From Lasiosphaeris hirsuta (taxonomy: Eukaryota; Ascomycota; Sordariomycetes; Sordariales; Lasiosphaeriaceae), in contig JAUKUA010000004.1 of NCBI GenBank assembly GCA_030549175.1, positions 5,518,001-5,582,000 of the forward strand: a stretch of DNA of 64,000 bases, in the 5' to 3' direction. Numbering within the stretch: position 1 is the first letter of the stretch; every line of letters begins with the position of its first letter. Under the pieces are notes generated by a model, which saw only the letters and a list, made by a program, of their open reading frames with translations, made no database searches and was not told the DNA's origin. Below are positions 10,303-21,200 of this stretch, one piece after another. The translations under genes and the position numbers were made by a program.

Positions 10303-13300
10303 ATGTCGTCAGGCCAGCGTAACATCCATTCCCAAGGCTGCAACTTTGGAAGCTTCATCCAGAAGGGCGTCGACCCGCGCACAGGCCAATATACGTGCGG
10401 AATCACCATCTACGAATCCCCGTCAGAGGCTCGGAACTGTCCTCCACTCAAGCTTTCCCTCAGCTACAACTCCTTAGTCCCGCAGGACATCGGACTTGGA
10501 GCGGGTTGGTCTTTCAACTTGTCGGGCTATCAGCATCGCCAGTCAAACAACAGAACTCTGTTCCTCTCCACGGGAGAGCATTACCAAGTAACAGAAACGT
10601 CGGACCTTGTCACGGTCAAAGACCAGAAGTTGAGAAACTTTCAATTCACAAAGACAGCGACGGGTTGCAATGGCGGAAACGAAACGCCTACTTACCAGAT
10701 AACTTATAAATCCGGGCTGATGGAGATCCTCTCAAACGCCAATAACAGTTTCGACACTACTGTCCCCGTTGAGCTGTGCGCCGAAAATGGCCGCTCGCTG
10801 AAGCTGGGTTGGACGACTTACGGCGAGCAGCCGAGGCTGTCAAAAATCCAAGAAGGAGGCCAGGACTTGCTCACGATCGACTACACCGACGCTCAGGTCA
10901 ACGTGGTGCGTAACCCAAACACGGCCGAGGCCAGCACGCTCTCCCTGGTACGAGCAAACGATCAGCTTGTAGAGGTTAGGCTGCCGCTGGAAGAGCGTGA
11001 AGAGCGCCGAGCAGCGTGGATTTTCACCTACGAGACCTTTGACCAATCCATTGCCTGCTTGTCCACGGTCGCCAGCCCGGTCGGGCTCCTCGAAGAGGTG
11101 CAATACAAGCAGGACGGACACCGGCTGCCCGGAGGGGCGCCTTACGAGTCAATCCCATACGCAATCTCCTACACAATGCGGCCGGGCAGCCAACAGCCGC
11201 CCATCGAAACGAGATACAGCTTCTCGGACAGAAACTTCCTAGGCTACAACGGATGCAACGACTGGAAGGATGGCGAAGACAACCTGTATCGCGTGCCTGA
11301 CGAATACCAATACACGTCGACCGTCCAGGTGGAAGGCGGGACTCAAACAAAGTACACGTACAACAAATTCCACCTCATGGTCAACACCCAGCAGCAGAGA
11401 GGCACAAAGCAGGTCACGCAAAACACGACTTATTATGCCCTGCTAGAAAAGGCATTCGACGACCAGCCTGCCCAGTATCTGCTGCCCAGATGCATCCAGA
11501 CAACCTACCGGGACACGGCCACGGGAGCCTCGCGCGTCCAGACGAGCCAGTACGTCTTTGACGAGTGGGGAAACCCCATTCAGGAGATTGCAGCGAATGG
11601 CACCAAGACTGATCGCCTCTATTACCTGGCAGCTGGCGAGAGAGATGCCGAGACCAGCCAGGTTTACTGCCCGGCTGATCCGAACGGGTTCCGGCGCTAT
11701 CTAAAGGAGGAGGTGGTGACGCCTGCGGCAAGCCTATTCGCGACACCGACTCGCAGCGAGCGATGCACATACAAGCAGCTTCCAACGGCAACTGACGGCT
11801 GCCCTACCAACTGGCTTGTGGTGGTTCAGCAGATGGAAGTCCTGGAAAACAGCCAGTGCGTCACCAGCACACAGTTCGCTTTCGTCAATCAGCCAGCAGC
11901 TAGGGATCACGGCCGCGTGCAGGAAACCATCACCTTGTTGCCTGGACAGCATCTCACGACACGCAACTGGACGTATCGGTATCCTGGGGATGAGCAGTTG
12001 CTAGAGACCATTTCGACAAAGTTCTTCGACGGTCTGACCGTCCAAGACGAAACTGGATACTCCCTGTTCTCCGGGAGGGCCCTGTCCCAAAAAGATGTTG
12101 CGGGCAACCAGTCACTCTTGACCTACGACACACTCGGCCGCCAGGTTAAGCTGACCACCTCTCCCGGCACATCTTATGAAGCGACCCAGCAGCGAGACTA
12201 CACCGTCTTGCGGGACGACGATGGCGATCCAGTCGGCTGTCGTATCACGGTAGCTGATGCCAAGGGCGTGAAAATTCGCTACTCCACCGACGGGCTGGAG
12301 AGGGTGCTCCAAACTGAGAGGCAAGACGACGATGGCCGGTTCAGTGCGAGTGGGAATGACAAGTTGTACAGCGGGACATTCCGCCTTGTCCAGGAGCGCT
12401 GCCATAATGCGCAGAATCAATGCATCCAAGTGGTCGATATCGACTGGCTGACAGGGGCGAAGGCGAGAGATACGCCCACCGAGCAACGCAGCACCCGATC
12501 CTTCAAGTATGATGATTGGGGCCAGATGTGCAGTGTTACCGAAGATAGCGGTGTCGTCACTTGGGTGCTCGCAGACCCCATCTCTCTGACGCGGGTGGAG
12601 GGCATTGAAGGTGAAGGGAAATTCAAGACTCGACTTGACGTTTCTGGCTCTCCTACGCAGCGGGAACTCCTGAGGAATGACGGCAGCCTCGTCAGCAAGG
12701 AGGAATATGCCTATGATGGCTTGGGTCGCCTGATCAAGCAAATAGACCAGTCGGGCCACACCAAACAGCTCAGTTACGACTGCTTCGACCGGATCACGCA
12801 AACCACTTGGCCGGATGGCCACTCTACAAATGCTCAATACGCGGCCCACAGTGCAGCTGCCCTGCCCACCAAACTCGGTGTCGGGCACGACAGTCCCTTT
12901 GCCGAGCAAGCCTTTGATGGATTCGATCGTCTCGTCAAGAGGAGAATCAGCAGTCGCACCACAAAGCAGTCGTACCAAGGGAGCGAGCCCGAACCCACCG
13001 AGGTCATGACGCCAAAGGGAGATGAACACCACTTGACCTACAACCCTGCTCTGAACCACGTCCTCACCAGCACTACGAGCAGCGATACTGCATATACCTA
13101 TCAGTACGATACAGAAACGGCAGCCGTGAAGCAACTCAAGGGCGTCAACAGCACACACGATCGCCATTATCTGCCTTCCGGCATGCTTTCGGCCGAGAGC
13201 ATCACGGATGGAGGTGAAACGTCTACCGCGCAGTCCATCTATTCGATGGCTGGCAGATTGGAGTCCTATACAGACATCAGCGGGCAAAAACATGAGATCC

Positions 13301-15306
13301 AGTACGACAGCTTCGGCAGACCGCAACAGCTGGCCCAAGGGAAGTTGAACGTCATATTCAGCTACGACAAGGCCGGTCGCCTCTCCGAGGGCTGTGTGAA
13401 GGACGAGGAGAACAACTCAAGTCTGGCTACGCGTCTAGAGTACGACGACTTCGGGCGTGAGATCAGGCGAACAGCGGTTCAGAAAGGCGACTCGGAAAAG
13501 GCGCTGCATCAGCTGAGCCAGACTTATGGCGAGTTGGGGCTCGTGGCGACACGCGATGTCAGAGACGGCGAAGGCAACCTGCTGCGACACGAGAGTTTCC
13601 AGTACGACAATCTCAACCGGCTGGTCGACTACCAGAGCAAAGGCAGCGACTCGTGGCTCCCGGCTGACGAGGAAGGGAATCGGCTCCAACACCAGCAGTT
13701 CACCTTTGACAACTACAACAGTTTGACCCAGGTCGCGACCGTCTTCCAGGATGGAAGCGGAAACACCACGTGCTACACGTACAGCGACCAGGACCATGCC
13801 CAGGTCATCAAGATCACAAACACCCACCCGGACTATTCGCCGCAGATCAACCTCGCCTACAACGCAAATGGCTGCTTGACCCGGGACGAGCAGGGCCGCG
13901 TCCTGGAATATGACACCATGAACCGCCTAATCGCGGTGCGGGACGCCAGCGACAGCAGCCAGGTTCTGAGCCGGTACCAGTACGATGCCACCGGCAAGCT
14001 AGTTCACCAAATGGTGCCGGGACAGCCGGATACGCACCTCTCGTATCGCGGCGATATGCTCGTTGCCGTCACGGTCGGAGACAGCCGGGTGACCTACGCA
14101 TGCCTTGGGAACGTGTATTGGGGGCAAACGACAACAACAACCGCAACGACAATGACAGCAACCACATCACTAGCTTCCTCGGGGGAGGGGAATGACCAAG
14201 AAACGTCTCAGAGCAGAGAGTTGTGGACTTCGGATTTCCACCAGTCAGTCCTCGGAAGCCTTGCTGCCGGTGGTGACTTTCTCCACCAGCAGTACACGCC
14301 GTATGGTTTTGGCACAGCGAGGACTTCCATAGGCTTCAATGGTCAATGGCGAGACCCCGTCACTGGCTTGTACCACCTGGGCAACGGGTATCGCGTCTAC
14401 AGCCCGGTCTTGATGCGTTTCTACACTCCGGATGCCTGGAGCCCATTTATTTCGGGTGAGATCAACGCGTACGCGTACTGTCTCGGGGATCCAGTTAACC
14501 TCACGGATCCCAGTGGCCACCTGAGCATCTTTGGCATTCCGTTGGGCGACCGGGATCTCGTCATGATGGGCGTCGGCATAGGGGTCGGCATCTTGGTGGG
14601 CATCCTGACGGGCGGCGCTAGCCTAGCCATCGCCGCCGGACTAAGCGTGGCTGCCAGCGTGGCATCAGATGTGGCGACGGGCGCCATCTACGACCTGGTG
14701 AGCGGCAAATCGCCCACCTGGGAGAGTGTCGGCACCGATGCGCTGTACGGAGCCATTGGCGGTCTGGTAGGCGAAGGGATCGGTAGAGTAGTAGGAAAGG
14801 GCATCAGAGCCCTTTCGCAGACGGTTGGCAGAGCGCTGGGTCACTCTGCCCCCCTCGCCATGACGGAGTTGGCCGAGCGCCAGCGTGTGTTGCGGCGGCT
14901 TGCCTGGGAGGGTCTCAACGGGAAAAGAGGCCTGTCCTTTCTCGATTCCCTGGGTGGGCAACCTGGGCATCTGATGGATGCAAGGGGCCTGACGCGGAGG
15001 GCGTCCGTAGTCGCCCGAGACGTTATCATGCCTGCTCTGCAGAGCCTGCAGCAGAGGAGACTAAACATGGAGATCGACAATATTTTCAATTCGTTGGTGT
15101 GCTACGGCTTCCCCAATTCTGGGCGAGCCGTGGCTGATATACTCGAGCGTCCTGCCAGATGCTTTGAAGGGCCACTGCAATCTACGCTGCTTGGGTCGCG
15201 GAACCCAACGTTTCACGCATTAGAGCAGCTGAGCAGGGTTAGGCGTGTGTTTCCAGATCTAAACAGACACAACATGGTGGGCACGTCCCCTCTGGATACT
15301 GTATAA
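10303..15306 (+). CDS. Bacterial-type RHS-repeat protein, toxin-like, 1667 aa
   Basis: A single 5-kb frame without introns, unusual for this genome. The N-terminus has VDPRTGQYTCGI at about residues 24-35 followed by a LKLSLSYNSL strand, as in bacterial secreted RHS proteins. YD-type repeats follow from about residue 600 to 1245 (YDTLGR, YDGLGR, YDSFGR, YDDFGR, YDNLNR, YDTMNR). The RHS-associated core is at about 1335-1406 (IGFNGQWRDPVTGLYHLGNGY, then AYCLGDPVN and DPSGH); its wording is closest to core domains I know from Pseudomonas. The last 260 residues form the variable tail: a Gly/Ala-rich hydrophobic stretch (about 1422-1465), then a helical Arg-rich domain I cannot assign. In bacteria RHS proteins form a shell around a C-terminal toxin. 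No signal peptide is seen. Origin by horizontal transfer is inferred. The frame is intact from ATG to TAA, implying recent use or recent arrival. Confidence 0.85.
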   Translation: MSSGQRNIHSQGCNFGSFIQKGVDPRTGQYTCGITIYESPSEARNCPPLKLSLSYNSLVPQDIGLGAGWSFNLSGYQHRQSNNRTLFLSTGEHYQVTETSDLVTVKDQKLRNFQFTKTATGCNGGNETPTYQITYKSGLMEILSNANNSFDTTVPVELCAENGRSLKLGWTTYGEQPRLSKIQEGGQDLLTIDYTDAQVNVVRNPNTAEASTLSLVRANDQLVEVRLPLEEREERRAAWIFTYETFDQSIACLSTVASPVGLLEEVQYKQDGHRLPGGAPYESIPYAISYTMRPGSQQPPIETRYSFSDRNFLGYNGCNDWKDGEDNLYRVPDEYQYTSTVQVEGGTQTKYTYNKFHLMVNTQQQRGTKQVTQNTTYYALLEKAFDDQPAQYLLPRCIQTTYRDTATGASRVQTSQYVFDEWGNPIQEIAANGTKTDRLYYLAAGERDAETSQVYCPADPNGFRRYLKEEVVTPAASLFATPTRSERCTYKQLPTATDGCPTNWLVVVQQMEVLENSQCVTSTQFAFVNQPAARDHGRVQETITLLPGQHLTTRNWTYRYPGDEQLLETISTKFFDGLTVQDETGYSLFSGRALSQKDVAGNQSLLTYDTLGRQVKLTTSPGTSYEATQQRDYTVLRDDDGDPVGCRITVADAKGVKIRYSTDGLERVLQTERQDDDGRFSASGNDKLYSGTFRLVQERCHNAQNQCIQVVDIDWLTGAKARDTPTEQRSTRSFKYDDWGQMCSVTEDSGVVTWVLADPISLTRVEGIEGEGKFKTRLDVSGSPTQRELLRNDGSLVSKEEYAYDGLGRLIKQIDQSGHTKQLSYDCFDRITQTTWPDGHSTNAQYAAHSAAALPTKLGVGHDSPFAEQAFDGFDRLVKRRISSRTTKQSYQGSEPEPTEVMTPKGDEHHLTYNPALNHVLTSTTSSDTAYTYQYDTETAAVKQLKGVNSTHDRHYLPSGMLSAESITDGGETSTAQSIYSMAGRLESYTDISGQKHEIQYDSFGRPQQLAQGKLNVIFSYDKAGRLSEGCVKDEENNSSLATRLEYDDFGREIRRTAVQKGDSEKALHQLSQTYGELGLVATRDVRDGEGNLLRHESFQYDNLNRLVDYQSKGSDSWLPADEEGNRLQHQQFTFDNYNSLTQVATVFQDGSGNTTCYTYSDQDHAQVIKITNTHPDYSPQINLAYNANGCLTRDEQGRVLEYDTMNRLIAVRDASDSSQVLSRYQYDATGKLVHQMVPGQPDTHLSYRGDMLVAVTVGDSRVTYACLGNVYWGQTTTTTATTMTATTSLASSGEGNDQETSQSRELWTSDFHQSVLGSLAAGGDFLHQQYTPYGFGTARTSIGFNGQWRDPVTGLYHLGNGYRVYSPVLMRFYTPDAWSPFISGEINAYAYCLGDPVNLTDPSGHLSIFGIPLGDRDLVMMGVGIGVGILVGILTGGASLAIAAGLSVAASVASDVATGAIYDLVSGKSPTWESVGTDALYGAIGGLVGEGIGRVVGKGIRALSQTVGRALGHSAPLAMTELAERQRVLRRLAWEGLNGKRGLSFLDSLGGQPGHLMDARGLTRRASVVARDVIMPALQSLQQRRLNMEIDNIFNSLVCYGFPNSGRAVADILERPARCFEGPLQSTLLGSRNPTFHALEQLSRVRRVFPDLNRHNMVGTSPLDTV

Positions 15307-15936
15307 TGTTTAGCCGGCCGTGCGAAAGATGGTTAAAAGTGGCGGGAAATCAGTCTTGCACCAGCGCATGAGGCTATTAGACAGCAGAGCTCCGATCAGG
15401 ATACGCTGGCTGTGCAGCATCCAAGCTGGAGCACCATGATCGTGGCTGGCACGAAAACACACTAACTGGTGGGGATGGAAGGGAAGAAGGATGGCGAAGG
15501 AGGGAGATGGATAAGTCACCTTTCGAATGAGAACGGGTAGGGATTAGGGTAAACAGCAGTTCTGCCTTTGTTAGGCATTGGTCCCTTATGTACCTCCCAG
15601 CTACTGTCAGAAATGAGGCTGCAAGTGATGGACATGTTAATGACTCAACCGTTCTTTGCTATATAGCGGAGAGAAACAGGAGTTGAACCCAGTGACTTCT
15701 CCACACTAATACATCTATGTGTTCTATTCTGTGGTTGGCTGAAGTTGTTGTATGGTACTGGGAAGCACGATCCCGTTTTTCACTTGTTGGTATATCTGTT
15801 GGCCATCGTTGATTGTGGCACACCTCCTTGAGTTGTATCACAATGATTTAGCAGAGAGTGGTGGCAGGCCCTGGCGGTTGCGAGGGCGGTTGTGTTCCCA
15901 CGTCTCGACATAGCTAGCTGATTTGTACATAAGACA
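15307..15936. other. Intergenic, nothing recognised
   Basis: 3' flank of the RHS gene. Two short minus-strand frames (15310-15519, 15659-15841) have no features. A T-arm-like GTTGAACCC stretch near 15675 does not fold into a tRNA. Confidence 0.4.
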
Positions 15937-16659
15937 CTAGGTGCAAATGACAGCCTGTAACAAAAGACCGACGCCCAAGCTTATAAGCCCCCAAGTGTTG
16001 AAGTCGATGCCAAAGCGGTCAGGGCCAAGTCGCCATCGAATGTGAATTGATCTAACGTCGGGACGCATCACGGTATCGATGGTGGCGCCGCTGTAGGCTA
16101 GGACTAGGCCGATGGCCGAGACAAGGTTCGCCGCCAGCCGTTGGGACTGCAGATCTGACGCGAGCAGGTAAACAGGCGCAGATTAGTATTTTGACACAGG
16201 CAGCCCTCGCGCTAGAGGGCCTAGCGGAGCGTTTTTGAGTGGATAGAATCGAGACAGCTAGAAATGCACGTGAGGGCGATCTGGAGGAGGAGCGGAATGA
16301 TGATCATGGCTGCCTCGGATGCGCCGTAGACGCGGTGTTCGGCAAGGTAGCCTCAAGTCGGAGTCGTCCACGCGTATCCCATAGGGCCGACCTGCGCGAC
16401 GCAGGGGTAGAGAAATGTGGGATCTGGATCTAACCTGAGAATATTATATATATATTCCCGTTGTCAAGGTCGCTAACAATGCGCTATATCCGAGGATGAG
16501 ACCAACAATCATCAGATGTCGTGTCCAAAGCTCGCGGCCCGGCGCGTTTTGGCCGTTGTTGCGTGCTGTCTCGTTATGCTTGATAGTTGGGAGCGACTCG
16601 TCCGAATGGGGATTCTCCGCTAGGGCGGATACTCGCCCGGCCTGTCTCGGGTGGCTCAT
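15937..16659 (-). pseudogene. Broken multi-pass membrane protein
   Basis: Coding pieces on the minus strand: a polar N-terminus followed by a hydrophobic helix ending in GYSALLATLTTGIYI (16659-16445), stop; an amphipathic and membrane piece MIIIPLLLQIALTCISS (about 16310-16255) with TAG codons at two places where Trp would fit; then LVSAIGLVLAYSGATI and a final helix GLISLGVGLLLQAVIC ending at TAG 15937-15939. At least two nonsense codons and one or two frameshifts separate them. The architecture (N-terminal helix, loop, two helices near the C-terminus) is that of an uncharacterised fungal integral membrane protein. TGG-to-TAG changes fit RIP or simple decay. Introns could hide some breaks, but the in-exon TAGs are not explained by splicing. 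Confidence 0.5.
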
Positions 16660-18229
16660 GGCCCAGCAGCAATTTCGAGGCCGTAGGGTGGGAACTCGCT
16701 GGCATATAGAAAAATGGTCACCGTACGATGCTACGGCCGCAATATCAGCAAAATAGATGCTTCTCTTTTTCCACTTCTCATCTTTGAATTATCCACGCAA
16801 AAGTACCTAGCAGAGGCCTGTGTGTATTCTGCCTCGTCAACCGATAAGGTATCCTCGTGGACCGGAGGGAACTACCGGAAGGTTCAGTGTTTGATTCGGC
16901 TAGGTTAGGTGCGGAGATACCTTTGGACGCAAAAAGCTACTAAGCCACTTGGAGAGGCGTCTTTCACATTGGTTCCAGGGTTTTCACCCGCGTTGAGAGG
17001 TGATATGGGAGAGTCAGCCCCCTGAGAACTCTGTAGGCGGCGTGGGGGGTAGATATATTGCCCCTAGAGATGATTGGACTGATGCGCGTTTATCAAACCT
17101 TACACCGAAGACGATGGGGCGGAGCAAATTGTTAGAGAGACTTTGTCATGTATCACAACGTTAGGAATGGTCTAGATAACATCAGGCTCTTGCCTTGTGT
17201 GCGTTATGTGACTGCACCATCTGGCAAGGCACAGGCTTTGGTGAGAAGTGTCACGGCAAGCCAGGATGAAGAGAGGTGAGGCTGCAATTACCTATCCTTG
17301 ATTGTGGAAAAACAAGCTAAGGAAAGAGAAGAAGAGCAAGTGGTTGCCAGATCCAGAGCCTTTATAGGAGTTCTGGGCAGCTCAGACCACTTGCTCACTT
17401 CCAGTAAATGGCTCGGTAGCCTACACTGCCAGTGAATGGCTATCTTCGAGGTAGAGTGGGTTACGTGACGGTGTGTGGCCTGTGGGTGCCACGGCCGTCA
17501 CAAGAAGGGGGTGAATCATGTTGGCGTCTTCTACCCTTATCGGCTCCCCTTAGCTCATATGTTTTCGACCAAACTACGTAAGGGCGCGCGGTTGCGGGGA
17601 GGAGGAAAGGTCAATCCAACGAGAAACATCGAACGCTTAAACAAATATAAGTGACCGCCTACCCAAAGGTTTTAAATGCCCCTCAATATATAAAAATACC
17701 AGTACTAAACCCCCGAAAATATCACAAGCTCAGTAGTATAATACGAGGCGATATATCGGGTCTAGAGTAGGAGAGTATGATGGCAGGGATAAGTAAGTAA
17801 TGGCAGTAAAAGAATCCTTAACTGTAGCAGGAAAAGTTAAGAGTAGAAGAGCGGGCGCGAAAGGCTCTAATTCTAGCTCTGTTATAGACTCTTAGAAAGT
17901 TTTTGCTCTAGGTATGTAGCCGGGATTCGGACCATAGGAGGTGGCGTATACTGGTTAAGTCGCAGCCTTCTCGTACAACGCCGTGCGGGGTATGGAATAG
18001 AGGTACCGGTACCTGCTTGTGACCTCTTGCCCACTGCTAAGGACGCTGAAAACGGCGATACGCGCCAGCCGTATTCGGCGGCCAGAACAGCGCTTCTCGA
18101 CTTTATGTGTAATGGAGAGGGTCCGTTCTGCAAGATCCAGAGCAGTTCGAAGCGCTCTTCTACACGCAGCCAGACCCCTGACAGCTCCAGGGAGCTCTAG
18201 TTATTCTACTCCCTGGGAGCACTGTCTAT
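16660..18229. other. Intergenic; pol III B-box-like element near 17930
   Basis: No gene recognised. Downstream of the NLR, the reverse strand at about 17925-17945 reads GGTCCGAATCCCGG, a near match to the tRNA B box (GGTTCGANTCC), preceded by a structured GC-rich segment (17960-18060). No tRNA cloverleaf forms. A tRNA-derived SINE fragment is possible. Confidence 0.35.
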
Positions 18230-21200
18230 CTAACCCCGGCTTGGCACTTGATTTATGCGATAGGTTTCAAGTATATATACAAATGATGTTTTGTTTGATC
18301 TGCGAGCGTATTCCACCGGTGTCCGACCATTGTTGTCTCTTGACTCAATATCCGCACCCTTCTCAAGCAGGAGCTCCAGGGGTTTAGGGAAGTAATGAAT
18401 CGCCTCAGTCGCCCATGATAACGGTGTCCGACCATTATTGTCTCTTGACTCAACCTCCGAACCCTTCTCAAGCAGGAGCTCCAAGGGTTCGCTCCTATAA
18501 CTCTTCTCAGCCACCCATGACAACGGTGTCCGACCATTGTTGTCTCTTGACTCAACATCCGCACCCTTCTCAAGCAGGAGCTTGAGAGGTCCGACCGTAA
18601 ATGGATTCTCAGCAGCCCATGATAACGGTGTCCGGCCATTATTATCTCTTGACTCAATATCCGCACCCTTCTCAAGCAGGAGCTTGAGGGGTCCGACCTT
18701 GAATGGATTCTCAGCAGCCCATGATAACGGTGTCCGGCCATTATTATCTCTTGACTCAACATCCGCACCCTTCTCAAGCAGGTACATTAAGGGTTTACAG
18801 AAAGAGTCAATTAACTTAGCCGCCCATGACAACGGTGTACGACCATCGTTGTCTCTTGACTCAATCTCCGAACCCTTCTCAAGTAGGCACTTTAAGGATT
18901 CCTCGAACCTATTCTCAGTCGCCCATGACAACGGTGTCCGACCATCATTGTCTCTTGACTCAATCTTAGCACCTTTCTCAAGTAAAATAGCTATGGGCTC
19001 AATTCGCCCAGTCTCAGCCGCCCGTGATAGCGGCGTCCGACCATAGTTGTCCTTAGATTCAGGATCGGCGCCGTTCTCGAGGAGCCTTTCAGTGATGACC
19101 CCACCCCAACTTTTGATATCAACGTTTTCATCGAGGAGCTGTTCACGTTCTGACCGAGAAACAACTTTAGGTCCTTCCACTGTGCGCGACAGTAGAGTCC
19201 GACCCTCTTTGTCCCTTGAATCGACTTCAGCGCCATTCTTAAGTAGAAGGTCAAAAACATAAATACAACACTCCCGCTGCGCAGCTAATGATAGGGGTGT
19301 CTGTCCGAGGTTGTCTCGTGAATTGATATTGGCGCCTTTCTCAAGGAGTAACTTTGCAATGACGTCTCGGCCCTGTAATGTGGCGGTTTGGGCCAGCGGT
19401 GTCCGTCCACCTGGACCTTTCAAATCCACGCTCTTGACATGTTTGAGCAACAACTCGGCAAGGTCCTTTCGTCCTCTTTCAACTGCGATAGATAACGGCA
19501 TATTGCCGTCTTCGTCAAATTGCTCGGCGTCGGCACCTTTTTCAAGTAACAGCTCAACCATAGTATATTGGCCTCCTCTGACAGCATGATGCAAAAGTGT
19601 CAAGTTCATGTGACTTTTCGATTTGATGTCGGCGCCTAGTTCGAGCAATCGTCGAACTATGTCAATATGCCCTCCCTGTATAACATGTAATAGCGGTGTG
19701 CGGCCGTTGATGCCTAGCAAGTCAAGCTTGGTCCAAGCAGAAGGTACATGCTGTAGCACATAGTGGAGGAGAGCAGCGTCGCCATATTCTAAAGCATAGT
19801 ACATGAAGCTCCGAGTCTTTCTGTCCGAAAACACAAAGCTACGACTCAGCCTTGTGCCTTTCTGTCTGGGGTACTGCTTACACCATCCTCGAAGTGCAGT
19901 CTGAGAGTCCAGCGAGTGGACTCGTGCATGAGCCTCCAGCAATGCTCGTACCGCTTCCCCGGCCCCAGAAACCATGGCGGCTAGAATGGGCGGCCCATAG
20001 CGCCCGGCCCCAGCATCAAAGCAGGATTCTGTTTCAAGCGGTAGGACGTGGATAAGTTCGGCCAAGTTAGCCTCCGCAAGTATGTAGGATAGGCTGATTT
20101 CGTCCTTATGTCGCCGAATGGGGTACATTTCGAGCGTGTTGTGGAGAGTGATCCACCGCCGAAGAGGGAAGTCATGTAGGAAAGTGGCTTGGTCCATCCC
20201 GTGCTTCTGAGTGTCGTTCGCGTGCCGAAGAACGTTGTGGACCGAATACTTCAGAAAGGGATATTGTAGGCATACGGCCTCACGTGATAGCGCGGTCGTA
20301 GAGGCGACTGTAGGGGTCTCCTCAGTGTTCAGAATGCCGACGTTTTGGTTTGCTGTAGCGTTCAGCTGGGCCAAGCAACAATCTCTCAGTGCTTGGTGGC
20401 CGTGACCCGCGTAATTGCCGGAAACTCCAGACCACTGGGTGCCGTATTTTCCGAGCAAGAAGTCGCGAACAGACTCGTGGATGAACTGGACCTCTGAGGC
20501 TTTCCGGGTGACTTCAGCTAACCCCTTCGAGGAACTTATCACGAATGTCCTGAGGTGGTCCAACCCCAAGCCTTCTTGGTCCCAAGAACCCGTCATCTCA
20601 GCGTCAAGCCCAAATTGAACGGCAAAGTAGAGCTCCTGTGGCTTGAGCGGGCAGGTTGCAAAAAGAACCCATTGGAGAGAGAGCCGCAGTAGCTCGGGAT
20701 TTTGCCCATCCCGCGTGAGGATCATCTCGAACAAGTCGGAAAGACCCCGCGGGATCTCCTTCAGTCGTTTGCCTATCTCACTGATGGGCTTGAGGGGGAA
20801 GTCGCGGTTGAGAATATCGACGACCAAGACGACCCAGAGGAAGATCAAGGAAGATTTCTCCACAATCTCCAATTGGAGCGACTCTGCCGCCTTGGACTTG
20901 CGTAGCCTAAGCCTTGACCGGATGTACTGTTTAATGTCTTCCAGGTGGCCGACCTCGTCTTCCAGGATAATCTCGATACCATTGATCTCAATGTGCGGAT
21001 AGTGCCGACTGGAGAAGCAGATGTGCAGCTGAGCTCCGATTTCCTGGGCGATGACACAAAGCTCCTCGCAGAAAGATACCATCCCCTCGGCCTGAGTATC
21101 ATCACACTCATCCAGTGCATCCACGAAAATCGTCAGGGACCTGTCGCCAAGCTTTCGAACAGCCTCCGCCAGCGTCCGCTTCAGCGCCTCCTCGTGCCAC

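Noticed and set aside
12112..13338. 408-codon minus-strand frame inside the RHS gene
   Set aside because: Antisense of the YD-repeat region; composition is explained by the sense codons.
15664..15740. tRNA-like sequence (GTTGAACCC on the plus strand)
   Set aside because: Only a T-loop-like word with weak stem pairing; no matching acceptor 5' half, D-arm or anticodon stem.
18320..18985. CRISPR-like array (regular 102-nt repeats)
   Set aside because: The repeats are in-frame ankyrin units of a eukaryotic protein; there are no unique spacers or cas genes.
18537..19046. Repetitive plus-strand frame with LSLDS...FSSR units
   Set aside because: Antisense of the ankyrin repeats, not a separate repeat protein or CRISPR-like array.
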